Positions 1-12,927 of a DNA stretch of 64,000 bases are shown piece after piece. The notes under the pieces are model-generated. The model was not told the origin of the DNA, ran no database searches, and worked only from the letters and a program-made list of their open reading frames with translations. Position 1 is the stretch's first letter. Each line of letters starts with the position of its first letter. Location of the stretch: the NCBI RefSeq assembly GCF_036370855.1, contig NC_088108.1:8517448-8581447 (forward strand). Direction: 5' to 3'. The stretch is from Dromaius novaehollandiae (taxonomy: Eukaryota; Chordata; Aves; Casuariiformes; Dromaiidae). A program made the position numbers and the translations under genes.

Positions 1-980
1 GGCGCCGTCTGCAAAGCCACAAGGCCGAGGCGTCAGCCCGGGGCGGATGGTGCCCACTGCCCCCCGCCCGAGCAACGAGCTGATCCGGCCTCTGCGCTGC
101 TCCCAAGGACGATGCAGATAACAATTTTTTTTTTTTTTAAATCATCTCTGCAGTAATGTGAATCACTTTTACTCCCAGATCTGAGTAACACCAGAAATCA
201 GTCTTGTCTTCCAGAGCACTGCAAATTCTTCTATTATAATAACGGCCAAAGAATTAAGCCTGTTAAGCAATTATTTACTGTTTGTAAATCAGTGTTGGTT
301 ACTGTGCAAACCAAAAGCTTGTTATGCCTTAACATGCTGGCTGCATCCAAACAAAAAACAAGCCCTTCACAGAGGAAATAAAGGTTAACATTCAGGCTCC
401 TTCCACCTACATCACGGTCTATACGGCAAATAGTGCTGTGCCACACCTGCATTACCAGTTGCTTATCAGACAGGTGAAGATGCATTTTGTATCAGGTTTT
501 GGCTATCCTGTATATATATACACACACACACATATATATGTGTGTGTATATGTATGTATTTGTATCCTATATGTATTTCACACCAGTGATGAATTAATCT
601 GGACAGAAATAAAGTTTAAAATGTTGAATGTTGTACATTGAATTTCTTTAAACATTCTGGCATCAATAACATGTATGATAGAAGAGCATTGAATACTGAC
701 GGTGCTTGTCAAACACAATATTTTTGCCATTTAAAATGATGCAAAATAATGCACTATTGCATTATGCAAGAGCCGAAACGTAACAAGGAAGGAATTTATG
801 AGCTCAAGACCATCAGAACTGGCACCGAGACATCTTAGCGATGGGCTCGCTCGAGATCAATTACCTTCGATGAAAATCAGACTATGCGGAAACATGAATA
901 ATTTGAATATACTTCATTGAATCAATACCAACATGAACAGGATGCAGGGATTTTTCAGAAGGAAAAGGGAAAGCACGCAC
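1..980 (-). other. SH2D1A: SH2D1A intron 2, partial
   Basis: Sequence downstream of exon 2 on the minus strand. The exon 2 donor is at 975-980. I searched for exon 3 (the expected APGVHKRYFRKIKNL-like segment) and did not find it, so intron 2 runs past the left edge. The first 115 bases are GC-rich and unassigned, followed by a T-run of about 14 near 125-139 and a TA/CA dinucleotide tract at 509-570. Confidence 0.8.
509..570. repeat. TA/CA dinucleotide tract with palindrome
   Basis: Alternating TA, CA, TA and TG dinucleotides. Positions 524-547 form a perfect 24-bp palindrome (CA repeats, central ATATATAT, TG repeats), able to extrude as a hairpin or adopt Z-DNA. Likely a polymorphic microsatellite in intron 2. 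Confidence 0.9.
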
Positions 981-1044
981 CTCAGCACTCCAGGACCCTG
1001 TTTCTGTCTTGGACACTCTGTAGGTATAAACGTAACCTTGATGC
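981..1044 (-). CDS. SH2D1A: SH2D1A (SAP) coding exon 2
   Basis: This is the second coding exon of the SLAM-associated protein, a free SH2 domain adaptor that binds tyrosine motifs in SLAM-family receptor tails in T and NK cells and recruits FYN. Read on the minus strand and joined to the last two bases of exon 1, it encodes L46 to E67, containing GYVYTYRVSKTETGSWSAE. R55 and the YTYRV strand of the SH2 core are conserved. The exon is 64 nt, the same as human exon 2 (c.138-201). It has a clean acceptor (pyrimidine run then CACAG just above 1044) and donor (GAG/GTGCGT just below 981). Differences from human, from memory, include Y47H, H48Q, I51V and Q58K. Exon 3 is not visible between 1 and 980, so the coding sequence continues off the left edge. 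The paralogue SH2D1B (EAT-2) fits worse in this segment. Confidence 0.95.
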
Positions 1045-1209
1045 CTGTGAAAAAAATCAGCAGGGATTATTTATTAGTCATTTATTCTGTCAGGTTTCAC
1101 ATGCAGTACACTCTGGTATGTGGGAGACTAACCTTTTCTTAATAAATTCCTCCATACAGGCTCTAGTTAGATGCAAAACTGAGACCTGGCTCAGAAGCGG
1201 TCTTCGACC

Positions 1210-1260
1210 CTCTTTTTTTCTTTTTTTTTCTTTTTTTTTTTCTTTTTTTTTTTTTTTTTT
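1210..1260. repeat. T-rich low-complexity tract
   Basis: Successive T runs interrupted by single C bases, ending in T18 at 1243-1260. It lies about 165 bases upstream of exon 2 on the SH2D1A transcript, where it reads as an A-rich tract. It is not the splice polypyrimidine tract, which lies directly next to the exon. Confidence 0.9.
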
Positions 1261-4200
1261 GGATGAGAGGGATTGGTCTGACCCAGATCTAGTTTAGAGA
1301 CCAGTTATTCCAGGTTAAATGACATTGTTGTGTTTCCTGCCTCAGCATTTTTATTTTTATTTTTACTTTTTCAGTGACCTCCTTTTACCGACACATATCA
1401 GACATAATTTCTCTGGAAAAAGAAAATGTGTATTACTGTCAGACAGCATTGCTGCTATGTGATCTATTTGAATGCAGATCTTCCCAGAAGTGATACCATG
1501 AGTGTAATTTATTTGGCAAGCTAGAACCACAAAATACAGGTAAATTACTTTTTGCCTTGCCAGTACATTCCCAATTCCCAAACAGTGATAGAGGAGCCCC
1601 TGGACCTTATGAGAGTGTGAAAGCTTCCTTCTTTTTAAATCTATTTAGAGTCCTTTGAGAATAAACACTAACAGCACAAGACATATTAATGTCTGGAGTC
1701 AGTCCTACTTCTCCTAAGAACCCAAGACAGTGAATGATTTACATGGTAAAACGTTACACCAATATCCAAAGTTTCAACTTAGAACAGGGACAACTGATAA
1801 CAGTTCCATGGGCGCAACATTAGTTTAGACGGTATCAGACACAAAAAAGTATATTTTATACTTCACAGATTACATGACTGCACAGCAGGATTTTAGGGAC
1901 CATTCGCTATTTCAGCATCAATACTTATTCTTAAGAAAGCAGAAAAATACTATATTTCTTTCCAATTATACGCAGTGTTACAGTAGTTACTACAAAATAG
2001 TGGAAACCATCAATGACACAGATACCATACGATTGCAATTACTTACGCTCCATGTCATGGCTCCTGGACAAATTCTTATTAAAAAGTCATTATAGCAACC
2101 TCTGCAGAGGGGTTTCTGACAAAATTCAGCCAAGGAGGAAGCTGTCACACTGCTCTAACACCACAAAGTGGGAGCCAGATTCTCAGGTCTGATTTGCGAA
2201 CTTTTCCCCACCGGACTCCCGCTGCGATTGAACGCGGAGGCATTAAGATGCAAAGCACAGTCCCTCCTGTCCAACTTGCTGGGGACACGAATGATCTCTG
2301 CGTCAGCCGCAAAACTGCCTTGCTGCTCGTGTAGGGGAATACACGTCCGACAGTAAGCCCAGCTTCCCACCACAACTTCGTCCACCTCCTCTTTTAAGCA
2401 AAGGTAAATTTTCCCGGAGTCACAACTCCCCAGCTGGTGCCAGATGGACCCGAGAAGCAGCTGGGTGGCCTTGTTGTGCCGTTCATGGACAATCTGTGGG
2501 GGTAGTGGAGGGGACCAACGCGGACAGCCAGCACTGCTGTCCCCCCGTCCCACCCTCGGACGGTCACAGTGGTTGACAACACAGCTCAAGCTCAGTTGTT
2601 TAAAGTGCATCCATAGATAGGCCACCAGATGTGTTCATGTTGAGAGAAGTCAGTGCCCCCCATTACAGCCCTTAGACCGTCTTGCAGTACCACATCTTAA
2701 GACTGCCGCAAGCTGTGCCTATATACTCATCTTCTCTCGAGTAGCTGATGTTCACATTATCTTTCTAGAAATCACAAGGGGCTTTCCTGCCACCTATTAT
2801 ATGCAAGATAACGGTCAATGTACAGGTACCAAAATTAGGATTTTTTTTTTTAGGCCACAGTCTAAAGGGAAATACCAAACCCATTCTTGCATTTTGTCCC
2901 CTCTCATTGAAACAGGTATTTGACTATATCTTCCTGATGATTTTTCTTTTCAAACCTCAAAACCAACAGACCTGACTTGTAAAAATCTAAAACGCATTCT
3001 CTTGCCTCCTGTTTTTACTAATAAACTGCGAAGATCACTAGCGCTTGTGCTTAGTTGTCCTGAAGCATTCCAAGTGCTTCAATCACTTTAAAACCTGATT
3101 TTTCCACAAACAGCTCAGTTGCCTGGAAAACTACCATCTGTTGTTTGTCTTTTTCTCTTCCTAAGAGACTGCATGACTTGAAGTGGTTGAGGGGTTGGGG
3201 TGCTCAAAGGTCTGACGGCTTTCAGCACACTGCCAGAAGAGTATACTAAGCTGGACAAGCTGAAAAATAAAGTCCAGACAAAGTAATATTCAGGGCTGAA
3301 GCAGGATGAGGTATAAGATAGCCACCTACCTAGCATAAAAAAAATCCCAACTGTAAAATACCTCAGCCAAGCCTGGGGAAAGCACAAATGATAATACAGA
3401 AGAGAAAAAGGAAAAAGAATCTGGGAACGTGGACACTTTGAGCATGATGCGGAGCATGAGAGGAATATGACATTGCTGTCACAGCCTTGCCAGTGACAAG
3501 TGAGAGCTTCAATTCATTTGGCAAATCTGCATTTTTTTTTTCCCCCAGAGGAGGAAACACTGCAAGGCATGAAGGGGTTTTACCGTGCTTAAGCTGAAAA
3601 ATGCAATGTTCTCATCTGTTGCTGGCTCTGAAGCCGTCAGTAAAGAAAGCCCATACATGCAAAGGGAGATGACACAAGAGCTCTATAGATGCTTCTTCCA
3701 AGGGAATGGACCAAGAAATAAGGATGTGTTTTGTTAAGAATGTGAACAACTAGGTCTTCCCATCAAAACACTTTCCATCAGGATCTTTGTTTCCACAGAA
3801 TGAAGGCTTTTCTGATAATTACGCTCCTAACGAATATGATCTTATCAAGACTTTCTGTTAAACAGCAGGAACTTACTTCATTACCACTTCAAAGTGCTTT
3901 CTACCTTTAGTGTGTGAGTGACATGATTTTGACGAGCCAAATTCTCTGTTACATGGGCACAGTCTCCCATGAGAAACATCTTAAGATTTAAGCTATCCAA
4001 CATAAATTGAGATCAGTGGGGCTGAAGGAGGAACAAGCTGTTTTTCTTAAAATAAAAATCAGAAGAAAAAATTAAAAATTGAGACTGTGTAGAACGCTTA
4101 CCTTCCAACTAGCAAAAGACAAAACACCGGGTGAATGCAAGCAGAAAAGTGCACTTATTGGCCCTTAGGTCTCAGGAGATGAGAAATTCCCCAGCCACCA

Positions 4201-5737
4201 TCAGGGGACAGCTCAGTTTTCTACAGCTTACTCAGGTCATGGCAGAAAAAGGCTCGTTTACAGGATGTCCCCACGTGTGCTGCCAGCGAACTGAGCTGCT
4301 GAAGCCCGTGAAGCGAGCACCACGTGGCCTGGGCACAGCTGTCCCCGCGGGGCTGGTGGCCGTTCCCCCACCTCACTGCTCATGCAGCAAGGCCATTGCC
4401 CATATAGAGCCAGGACCTGACCGCCTCCCCCGGGAGGGAAAACCAAGGAGAAGGACTTGCAGCAGGTCAATCAGAGGAGGACTTCAGGTGGACTCTTAGT
4501 GACATTTGCTTGTCAGGCTTTCTTTGAGGATGACCTCGCATCCAGGTAAAGACCCCAAAAAAGGCAACTCTGTCCTTTTGTCTGGCCTGGGGACTGCTAC
4601 AAGCCTGATTCGCTAGTGCAAAGTTCCCGTTTTGTGCTAGTGAGGCTCAAGTAATCAGGGCATATTCCTGAATTCGCAGCTTGGTGAACTGAGCCCTGCA
4701 GGTTCTCAATCAAAAGCGGAAGATGCTGGTGCATCTTGAAAATGCTGGTGAGGTGAAGTAGAAAACAACTCTTGCTAAAAAGACAGCATTGGGCAGCACT
4801 TAAGAAAGAGTAGTTTAGTCACCACTGATTTTTTTTTTCCTCATTTCACATATTTCATTTTCTTTTTCATCTCCGTAACAAAGGGTGTGTTATACCAGCG
4901 GGGAGCAACACTAGCACTGTCTCTGTTGTAATACCATAATTAGGAAAACTTTGTCAAAGGAAAATCTAGGAAAAGTTCCTATGACAGGGAACAGTCCACT
5001 TTGTATGACAGGTTTTTTTTCTTTATAGATAGATAATTCCTCCCAAAGAGTTACAAAGGCATCTTTCACAGATGACATACCAAGACAGCATCTGTCTACC
5101 TGTCCTCTCCACTCCTGCTTTTCAACTGTGATCAGACTTGCTAAAGCCGTATTTTCTTTAACAGGTGAATAATTACAATCTTCCGCACCACTGAAATAGC
5201 TAGAGGATATTAGCCGCATGCTGCAGCTTAAAATTAACCATGACATTTCGGCTGCATGGTACATTTTAGAATCATTTCCAAATGTTTTGCATCTCAGTTG
5301 GGAAATTTTATTAAATTAATTTGTATTCATTTCTGAGTCCAAAATGGAATATAAAGGGATAAAGATAGAGAGATGGAGGAAAAGCAATGTCAGCAATAAA
5401 TGACATCAATTTCCTTCTCTTTACATCTCTCTCTTTTCTGATGTCTTTGCGCTATAATAATCAACTCTTCTTACCTGGTGCATTTGCCTCCTGACCTCAC
5501 CTTGGGATTTCAGCTAGACAATATTGCTTAAGAATGAGCCAGCTGTGCAACCTGTGAAAAATGGTCCTGAGCACTGGGAGGGGCCCATACTTGGTGACTT
5601 TCAGGCTTTTGCTCATTGGTGTCACCACAACCTAATTCAGGGGTGGAGGACGGAAAAGTAAAATGAGGGTGTTAGAAAAAACAATGTGTTTTCCATATGT
5701 TAAGAAAAAAAAGTCTTCGATGTTGCATGGGGGAATT

Positions 5738-5751
5738 GGGGGGGGGGGGGG
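5738..5751. repeat. G14 homopolymer
   Basis: Uninterrupted run of 14 G on the plus strand inside SH2D1A intron 1, in otherwise AT-rich surroundings. Likely a length-variable site. Confidence 0.9.
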
Positions 5752-6337
5752 TTGCGCAATTTTTAAAGCAAGACTGAACATTTGCTCAAAGGAAGGTATG
5801 TCTCCTACGGTCTCCAAGAGCAAGCAGCGGTGGCTGTTGAAGCTGGTTAGTGGTCGTCAGCTCGGCTCTGCTGTGCCGGCCACGTCTGGGGTGCACAGCT
5901 AAAGCAGCTCCATGACTTAAGCTAAAGCAGCACCCAGAGATGTCACCTGGCTTGGATCGGGGGGACAAAAACTGGAACGTGATTGAGACTGGGGATCTCG
6001 GAGGGGAAGACTGGGCCTGGGCTGCGATGGAGCTGGTGTGGAAGGAAAGCGAAGGGGCTCCACAGCTGTATGAACTGGGCAAGGAAACAGGGAGCACGGC
6101 CGGCGCCAGGGCAACCAGCATGGACGGCAGCAAAAGGACGACATGGTCAGTCCAGCCCGCCGCGTGCACGGGGGTGGGTGTCCACGAGAAAAAAGGTGGT
6201 TTTCAGTGCCGAGCCCACGGACCACTGAGTTAAAGGCCCGTTAGAGTAACACCCGTGCAAAACAGGGCCAATTAAGGCTGCAGGAGCCAGACTGTAACTT
6301 CGTCGTGTCCTAATTTGTGTGTTAGCTTTCTGCTTCA

Positions 6338-6363
6338 TTTTCTTTCTTTCTTTCTTTCTTTTT
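6338..6363. repeat. (TTTC)n microsatellite
   Basis: About five to six tandem TTTC units in SH2D1A intron 1, followed by a short T run. Confidence 0.9.
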
Positions 6364-9300
6364 TAATTGCTATGCTTCTGCTTGGTTTATTTGTCGTGGA
6401 AAGGTCAAAAAGTCTTGTTAGTTAATGTAGGAGAAAATCCGATTTAAGCTTACAGCTCTTCCCTCTGTCCTGGAATTTGCATTTTCTGGTTGACAAGCAG
6501 CTTGTTTCCTGGCTTATTTAGGTCTCAGATATACAATCAAGGTACAGCAACTTATCAATTACCGCCCATCAACTAACCCAAGCTGAAGAAATAGCACATT
6601 GAGATGATGTGCAAGCTATAAGTTCAATGTCAGCAAGAGCGAATAAAATTGTTTAAACTGGTGTTTACAAGATCTGAAAAGCCCCACTTTCAGTTACTGC
6701 TGCTTGCCTCGCAGCAGCTCGCTGTATACCCCCACTGAATTTAAACTTCTGTTGCTGATTTCCTTACCAACACTTCTTGTGGCAAAAATTTGCCTCGAGC
6801 CTAAATCCGTAACACCATAACATAATGGCATTATAAAGCAAATGCATTGTCTTGGTGTTCTGTAACTAATAGAAGTCTAAAAGAGCATGTCAAAGCTCAT
6901 GAAACACCTCTGAATTTACACAGAGTTTGCTATAGAAGATTGTCAGCATCTTCATCACTTGGCCACTCCTATGCGTAGTGGAGCTGCTGACTGACCTATT
7001 GAGCAAATGCGTAGCCTTCGCAAGGCGCTTATGTCTGTCTGGTACAAGGTGAAGCCAGCTGTAAGTGATGTCCCAAGCCGGAATTTCTTCAAATTTGGAA
7101 ATAAAATGAGAATTGATCAAGTCTGAGCCAATAAACAGAAAGAACTTACTTTATGGCAAGTCAGTAACCATATTTCATGTACTATCATTACCTGTAGAAA
7201 TTTCCTTTCCTCACAAAGGGAATAACTCACAAAACAAGGTGATCTGGTGACATTTCTTTCATTTTAGGCCAAACTGACAAGAACTGCAATAGATAAAACA
7301 CTGACAACATCACTATAAATGTTACTGTTTCATATTTCTATGAAATAGTAATTTAGGAATAATTTGGGAATAGGAGTCATTTGGTGCAGCTGCTTAATAG
7401 ATTTCTTGTTTTTCTCAGAGAAAGGTAGGCATGGCTCTGACCATAAAATTCCTGAACCTGAAATCATTGCTCAAAATAAGTCCTCAAGGCTCAAGCCTGC
7501 AAAATGAGGATATAGCTAATCTAGGTTCTATTATCCAGCGATTTTACCCATTCTTTCTAGGTTTGCATAGTGATTACCCACTGTTCAGATCGTCTATCTT
7601 TCTAAGATCTTTCTAAGAAAATCCACTGGAATAGCTGAAAGCCACTAAAAAAGGTGTTCTCAGCAAAGGCAGAGCTTACTCTGATTAGCAGGGAGCTGAA
7701 GGGAGCAGGGAGCTCACCTCAGTAAATTTAGCATTGTGCTGTAAAAGAAGTTTTTGTAGCAGAAACTAGTGCGTGATATTTACAACAGCAACCTTGAGTT
7801 GAGGGGCTCCTCCTTGGAGAGAAGCTTTTGTTCCAAACTACATTTTAAATGCTGATGATTATTATGTGCAGTGTTATAATAAACACAATTATTCTGCCAT
7901 TTCAATCAGAAATATTACATGGAAAACAAAAGACGTGCTAAGCGGAAGCCGACTCGTGATCATGTAGTACACCTTCATGCTGCACAGCTGATACATCTGC
8001 TGCATCAGAAAGTTTCGGCACATTGCCTGAACTTGTGCACTGTGGTTACAGTGACAGAAAAAAATAGCATATGTAAAATCCGATAGGACTGCAGCCTATC
8101 CCTGTTGCCATTACTGTTGCTTCAAGAGCTCTAAACAGTTTTCTATTTCAGTTTTTAATTATTCTCCACAAATTGAATGCAGCACCGTACATGAATGGCT
8201 GATTTCAAACAAATAATCTGAACATACGGTTTGACAAGTATGTCGTGTTTACCTGAACACTCCCTCAGAAATATTTAAAGGTCTGAAACAACTACTAACA
8301 TTTCAAGTATATGAATTTTAAGACCCAAACTACAAATGCTTTATCTTGGCCAGTTCAAGCATGAGCTACTTGTTTCTGCATATGCACTCCTATATCTGTA
8401 AAGTGGTGCTTTTGGTACTCTCAGACATTTTATTTATGCATTTTTTCCGGCACAGTTTAAGAGGCTGCTTCCCAAACTAGCCACCATTATTGTGTCCTGT
8501 GTCCGCTGTCGACTTCATTAGGAGCAACGTGCACAGAGGATTTCTGAGGGTGCTAAAAATGTCAAGCATGGTATCGAGTGAAGAGGAAAACATACCAGTA
8601 AAGAAAGCTCCCTGGAACAATCAGCTTCTGATATTAAAACCCTGGAGTACTGCATATAGTGTCTAACCTGTCTACAGGTAGGACTTACATATTTTTTAAA
8701 GCATAAACATTTCTTCTATCCCAGTTTTCAAGAACAGCAAAAAATCTTCTTACTTTTCAGTGCAACCATAAAAATTTCCAGGAAATCATTGTGCTCCTCT
8801 ATTAAGGCATTCAAAATGGGAAGAACAACAGCCTTATAGTATATATTATCAGTTTAATAATGGTATTCATACAAGGAAGATCTTGAGGGCATTTGATTTT
8901 AGGAACCTTGGGAAAGTTTGCAGGCAGCACCTCCATATACAAGAGTCCCAGGGGACCCCGCTGCAAATCAAAACCATTCCATTTTTCCATGTATAGTTTT
9001 ATCGTGGTCTTAAAATATTAATGAAAGTGGGTTCTTTGTGCTTTGCCACAGCCACACCAAAAAAGATGCTCCCTTTGAAGGCTTGCATGCATGCAGCGTG
9101 CACACTGTGACTTAGGGCAGTAGAAAGCAGCATTCAATAAAAAATAGAGCAGTACTTAGGAGATACAGGAGAGGAAGCAGGGTTTCCTAGCTAAGTGTTC
9201 AAACAACAGGGGCCTGCCTGTCACCGTTACCCAGTGCTATAGCTCAGGTTTTATGCCACTACCTGTCTTTTTTATGCTTGCCCTATAAAATCAGTGTCAA

Positions 9301-10329
9301 CCGCAAGGGCTTCGGGAAGTCTTTGACTCTTCTCCCTTTTAAAGGTCAGGGCTCCACTTCTTAATTGGAAGAACAAAAGGCAATTGAGCCTGGCCATAAA
9401 CATCACTGCCGTTATTACGCGCCTGAGGAGGCTCTAAGGCTGCCAAAATATGTCAGGGTTTTTTGGGGGTGCCCAGGGGAGGGGAAGGGGTGGCATCAAC
9501 TTATGAAATCTCATGGAAAAATGAGATGTTGTTTGAGCCTGAGCACCGCAGCAGCTGTCGCAGGACTTGCCGCTTGCTGCAGCTGGAGCTGGGAGAGCAG
9601 GGCTCGCGTCCCCATGAGCTCACGCTGGTCACTGCGATGGCCTCCTAATATTCGTTTAATGACTTTTTGGATAAATGTTTCTTTCTTTTGAGCAAAACCA
9701 TGATTTTTTTATTTTGACAACTCCCTTGTCCTCCCCTAGAAAAAAACTAAGAAGCACTGGGAGCTGGGGGATTTTTGTTTGTTTTGTTTTATTTCTCCAC
9801 TGTAATTCCAGGGAAATGCAGGGAGATAAAGAAGACAGACTGATTTGATTTTGGAAAATTGAATGTTTTTCTCTTTTTCTTTCACATGACATTTTCATTT
9901 CCATTAAAAATTTTCACCCGAAAGATGTATAATTTTTTGTTTAGCTCTGATATTTAATATGATTTATCTAATGGCTTACAAGCTGTGTTTCCCAAGCTTC
10001 AAAGACTGCTTCAGGATGACTACGCTTCTAGTAAATACATGTTTTGTCTCATCTTAGTACAGACATATACTAGGTATTCCTAGAGTGATCTTCAGCACAG
10101 ATTCTGGACAGAGATATAAATTTCTGAATAACTTTGTCATTCCTTATCATTTTAATTATTTACTTAGAAGGAAGTATAAAACAACAGAGAAATACTTTCT
10201 TTTATTTTCTTTTTCAAAAACAGCGAATGCAACAACCACGTTTCCCTCCTGGTTTTTACCAAAGCTCTCTTGCACATACACGCTTGTCACCTGGGTCACC
10301 CCTGTGCCTGCTCTTCTGATTAGAATTTG

Positions 10330-11560
10330 GGGGTTTGAATCCATTGGTTTATTTTGCCAAATATAGGCTTAGCATCCTCCATTGAATACATCTCTAATGT
10401 CTTCCCTACTTGCTCCTCCAGTTTCTCTACAAAAGTGTTCTACTTTAGTAAACTTTTGCCCATTAAAGCACTTCTCTAGTTTATGGTACACATTTCTCTA
10501 AACTGTCATTGCTATCTTCAGTGTGAGACCATTTCCTGGTATCTTTATGATAACTGTCTGCAAAGTTATTGTGTGATACGTTGTTTATTGTATCATCTAT
10601 TTCTTACACAATATTCTGAACTGAAGTATCAGGAAGTATTGGAACCAAGGCTTAACGCTGGCATTTTTCAGCCAACTATATTGGATCATAGTCATGGTAA
10701 CATTTTTCATTTAATTTCTTAGCTGGATTTATCCAAGATGCTATTGAACATTTCTCTCATACATTAGGGATTATAAAACATTTTTGAGGACCTATATTAT
10801 ATAAGAAGCCTGCATAATATATATCGGGAATATTTTTTTACCTCTACCCTTTGCTCATCGTGTATATCTCTGAGTACAGAGCTATAACATGAAGGTCCCA
10901 TAATTTCCAGAAACAATTAGGTAGAATTCTGTTCCTTATTGAATTCTTTTTTCTTTTTCCCCAAAGCTTGAAAAGGCCCATAGTTAACAAACTTTTCTGT
11001 TCTTCCTATTTTCATTTTATATATCTTATTTCACTCAAGAAATTTCATCCTAAGAACATAAATTGCCATTAATATAGCAAAAAATCCCAACTGATTGCGT
11101 GCAGATGAAAGACCTTGTTATATACTTACATCCTGATTTAGACTAATGATGGACTTATTTTAGGCTTCTCTGTTTTATGCAGCATTGTAACATTCTGCTT
11201 GACCCTTTTTCTAATTCCTTAGTGTTTCCCCTGCACTGAATGACTTCTGAGTGTTTAGGAGATATATCACCATTTCCGCTAATATTTATTTAAAAAGGAT
11301 TCTGCTTTTATTGCCTATCCTCTCACTGGAATCATAGCACTCCTTACCTCTTTCTACAGCTATTCCATTTTCATTTATCTCAGGATGCTTCATATTTCCC
11401 ATTTTTCAGCTTGCAGGTAAAAGCTGAGGTAAAGTATTTGTTAGCGGTGGTGTTCACCTTCTGATTTCATGAGAGAAGAAAGAAAGAATACATCTTCTGC
11501 CATGAAGACCTTTCCCAAAAAGGTGGTGGTGTATTTGTGGATCGCCTATAACCTTCTCAC
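10330..11560 (-). repeat. possible very old CR1/L3-like relic
   Basis: T/C-rich sequence whose phrasing resembles the antisense body of old amniote CR1/L3 LINEs, for example the GCTGAGGTAAAGTATTTGTTA stretch near 11423-11443. The match is weak, boundaries are guesses, and it could be ordinary intronic sequence. A RepeatMasker run with sauropsid consensi would decide. Confidence 0.25.
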
Positions 11561-12790
11561 AGGTCTCCATTTACTGGGCTGCATCACAAGAATAATAATG
11601 CTCACCCAGGGCTTAATTACAGGTTGCTTGAAATGTTTTCAAGACCTTTGGGGAAAACTCGACCTATGACTTTTCCTTTTCTATTTTTCTGCTTGGTACC
11701 TCTAACTGCTGTCTTTGCTATCTGTTAGTGAATTTCCTGCTGGTACGAAAGCAGTTTTCTCTCGTATTTCTTCCCCCAACTTTGAGATTTTAACCAAAGT
11801 AAGAAGCAATTGTCTATTTAGCCTTGATAGATACATCTTTGTTCTTTCAGTACAACTGTACTGCCTCGTGCAGTGCTAAGTCTCAGGACTTTTCATTCTT
11901 CAGCTTTTGCCAAAAGTAGGGTAATTAAAATGCTTCATTAAAATGAGGGCCTATGACTTTACAGTCCCACAGCTCTGTCAGAGAAACCTCTCTACCCTCT
12001 TTCTGGCAGACCATCCAATCGGATCTTTCCTCTTTTACCCCAGTTGATGAAACGTTACCACTTAGTTCATTACCCACCACTGTGTCATGTACTTTGAGGC
12101 AGTTTGTGCTATGTATGATCACTCGGGGGACGCACAACCTGACAGACAGCGCCCAGAAGTGAAGGGAAGCCTTCGTCCTGGATGATGATGACTTGCGCTG
12201 CCGTTCCCAACTACCTCCCAAAAACGGGAGAAGCTGGGGATATTGAGAAATGCACCGACAAGCAGGTTAGAGAAGCACAAGAGAATTGTCAAAAAGCAAG
12301 AGGATTAGAAGCAGCACACACAGTCCTCAAGCCAAGCCGCCCGGCCCGTCTCCACTGTAGCCTCCTTGGCCCTTCCTCCACCCGCACAAGCTTGCCCCCT
12401 CTCTCCGGGTTAGGCCTGTAAGAAGCGTGGCCTCTGCGAGGCAAAACCTTTTCTGCCTGGTTCTGCAAAGGACCCCGCACTCCTTACATATTCCTCCACC
12501 TTATGTCAACGTGAGGGAGCTAAATTCTCATGTGTCTTTGCAAACAGCACTATTAGGACATTTTCCTTCTCAGCTGTGTGGGAACACCACATGCCTTGAA
12601 CGCAGTGGTGGAAACCAGCACCCGTGCGGAGACCAGCTGGTGGCCTGCTGAGCGGTCTCCGTGCCACCAGTCCTTCAGCCACCAGCTGGCTGTGTGCCAG
12701 GCCCGCTTCCAGCGCGCCAGGAGAGGCCGTTCGATCTCCCCAGGACGCGCTGAGGAGGTGCTAGCAGCGACGCAGGCTCGCTATACTCAC

Positions 12791-12927
12791 AGCACGCAGA
12801 GGCAGTACACGCCCGGGATGCTCTCGCTGTCCCTCAGCAGGTAGCTGCCGTCCACCCCCGAGGCCAGCAGCAGCTTCTCGCCAGCCTCCCGCGTGATGCT
12901 CCCGTGGTACACCGGCAGTGACTCCAT
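12791..12927 (-). CDS. SH2D1A: SH2D1A (SAP) coding exon 1, with start codon
   Basis: First coding exon of SAP. The ATG at 12927 sits in a near-perfect Kozak context (GCCGCCATGG). The 137 nt encode residues 1-45 plus two bases of codon 46, as in human, where exon 1 ends at c.137. The peptide starts [20 protein letters not shown] and continues through [16 protein letters not shown] SH2 core sequence (here [12 protein letters not shown]) to [10 protein letters not shown]32 in LLRDSES is the expected phosphotyrosine-binding arginine. About 36 of 46 residues match human SAP from memory. The donor is CT/GTGAGTATAG on the minus strand, a strong consensus. SAP binds TxYxxV/I motifs in SLAM-family receptors; the arginine that engages FYN SH3 (R78) would be in exon 3, outside the window. 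Codon third positions are extremely GC-rich, unlike exon 2, because the exon lies in a GC island. Confidence 0.96.

Larger units (their letters stand above)
1045..12790 (-). other. SH2D1A: SH2D1A intron 1
   Basis: An 11746-base phase-2 intron between the two recognised coding exons. The acceptor end has a pyrimidine tract and CACAG with ACTAAT-like branch-site candidates about 30-40 nt upstream. The donor end is GTGAGTATAG. Most of the interior (2630-4250, 4490-5640, 6365-10330 and 11560-12640) is AT-rich sequence in which I recognise nothing. GC-rich patches at 2160-2580, 4260-4480 and 5830-6240 and a possible old repeat at 10330-11560 are the only departures. Confidence 0.85.

Noticed and set aside
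917..1297. 126-codon plus-strand frame across SH2D1A exon 2
   Set aside because: Antisense shadow of the exon that runs into a T-rich tract encoding poly-Phe/Ser.
10300..10360. tRNA-like T-loop motif (GGTTTGAATCC)
   Set aside because: No flanking stems, anticodon arm or acceptor pairing could be made.
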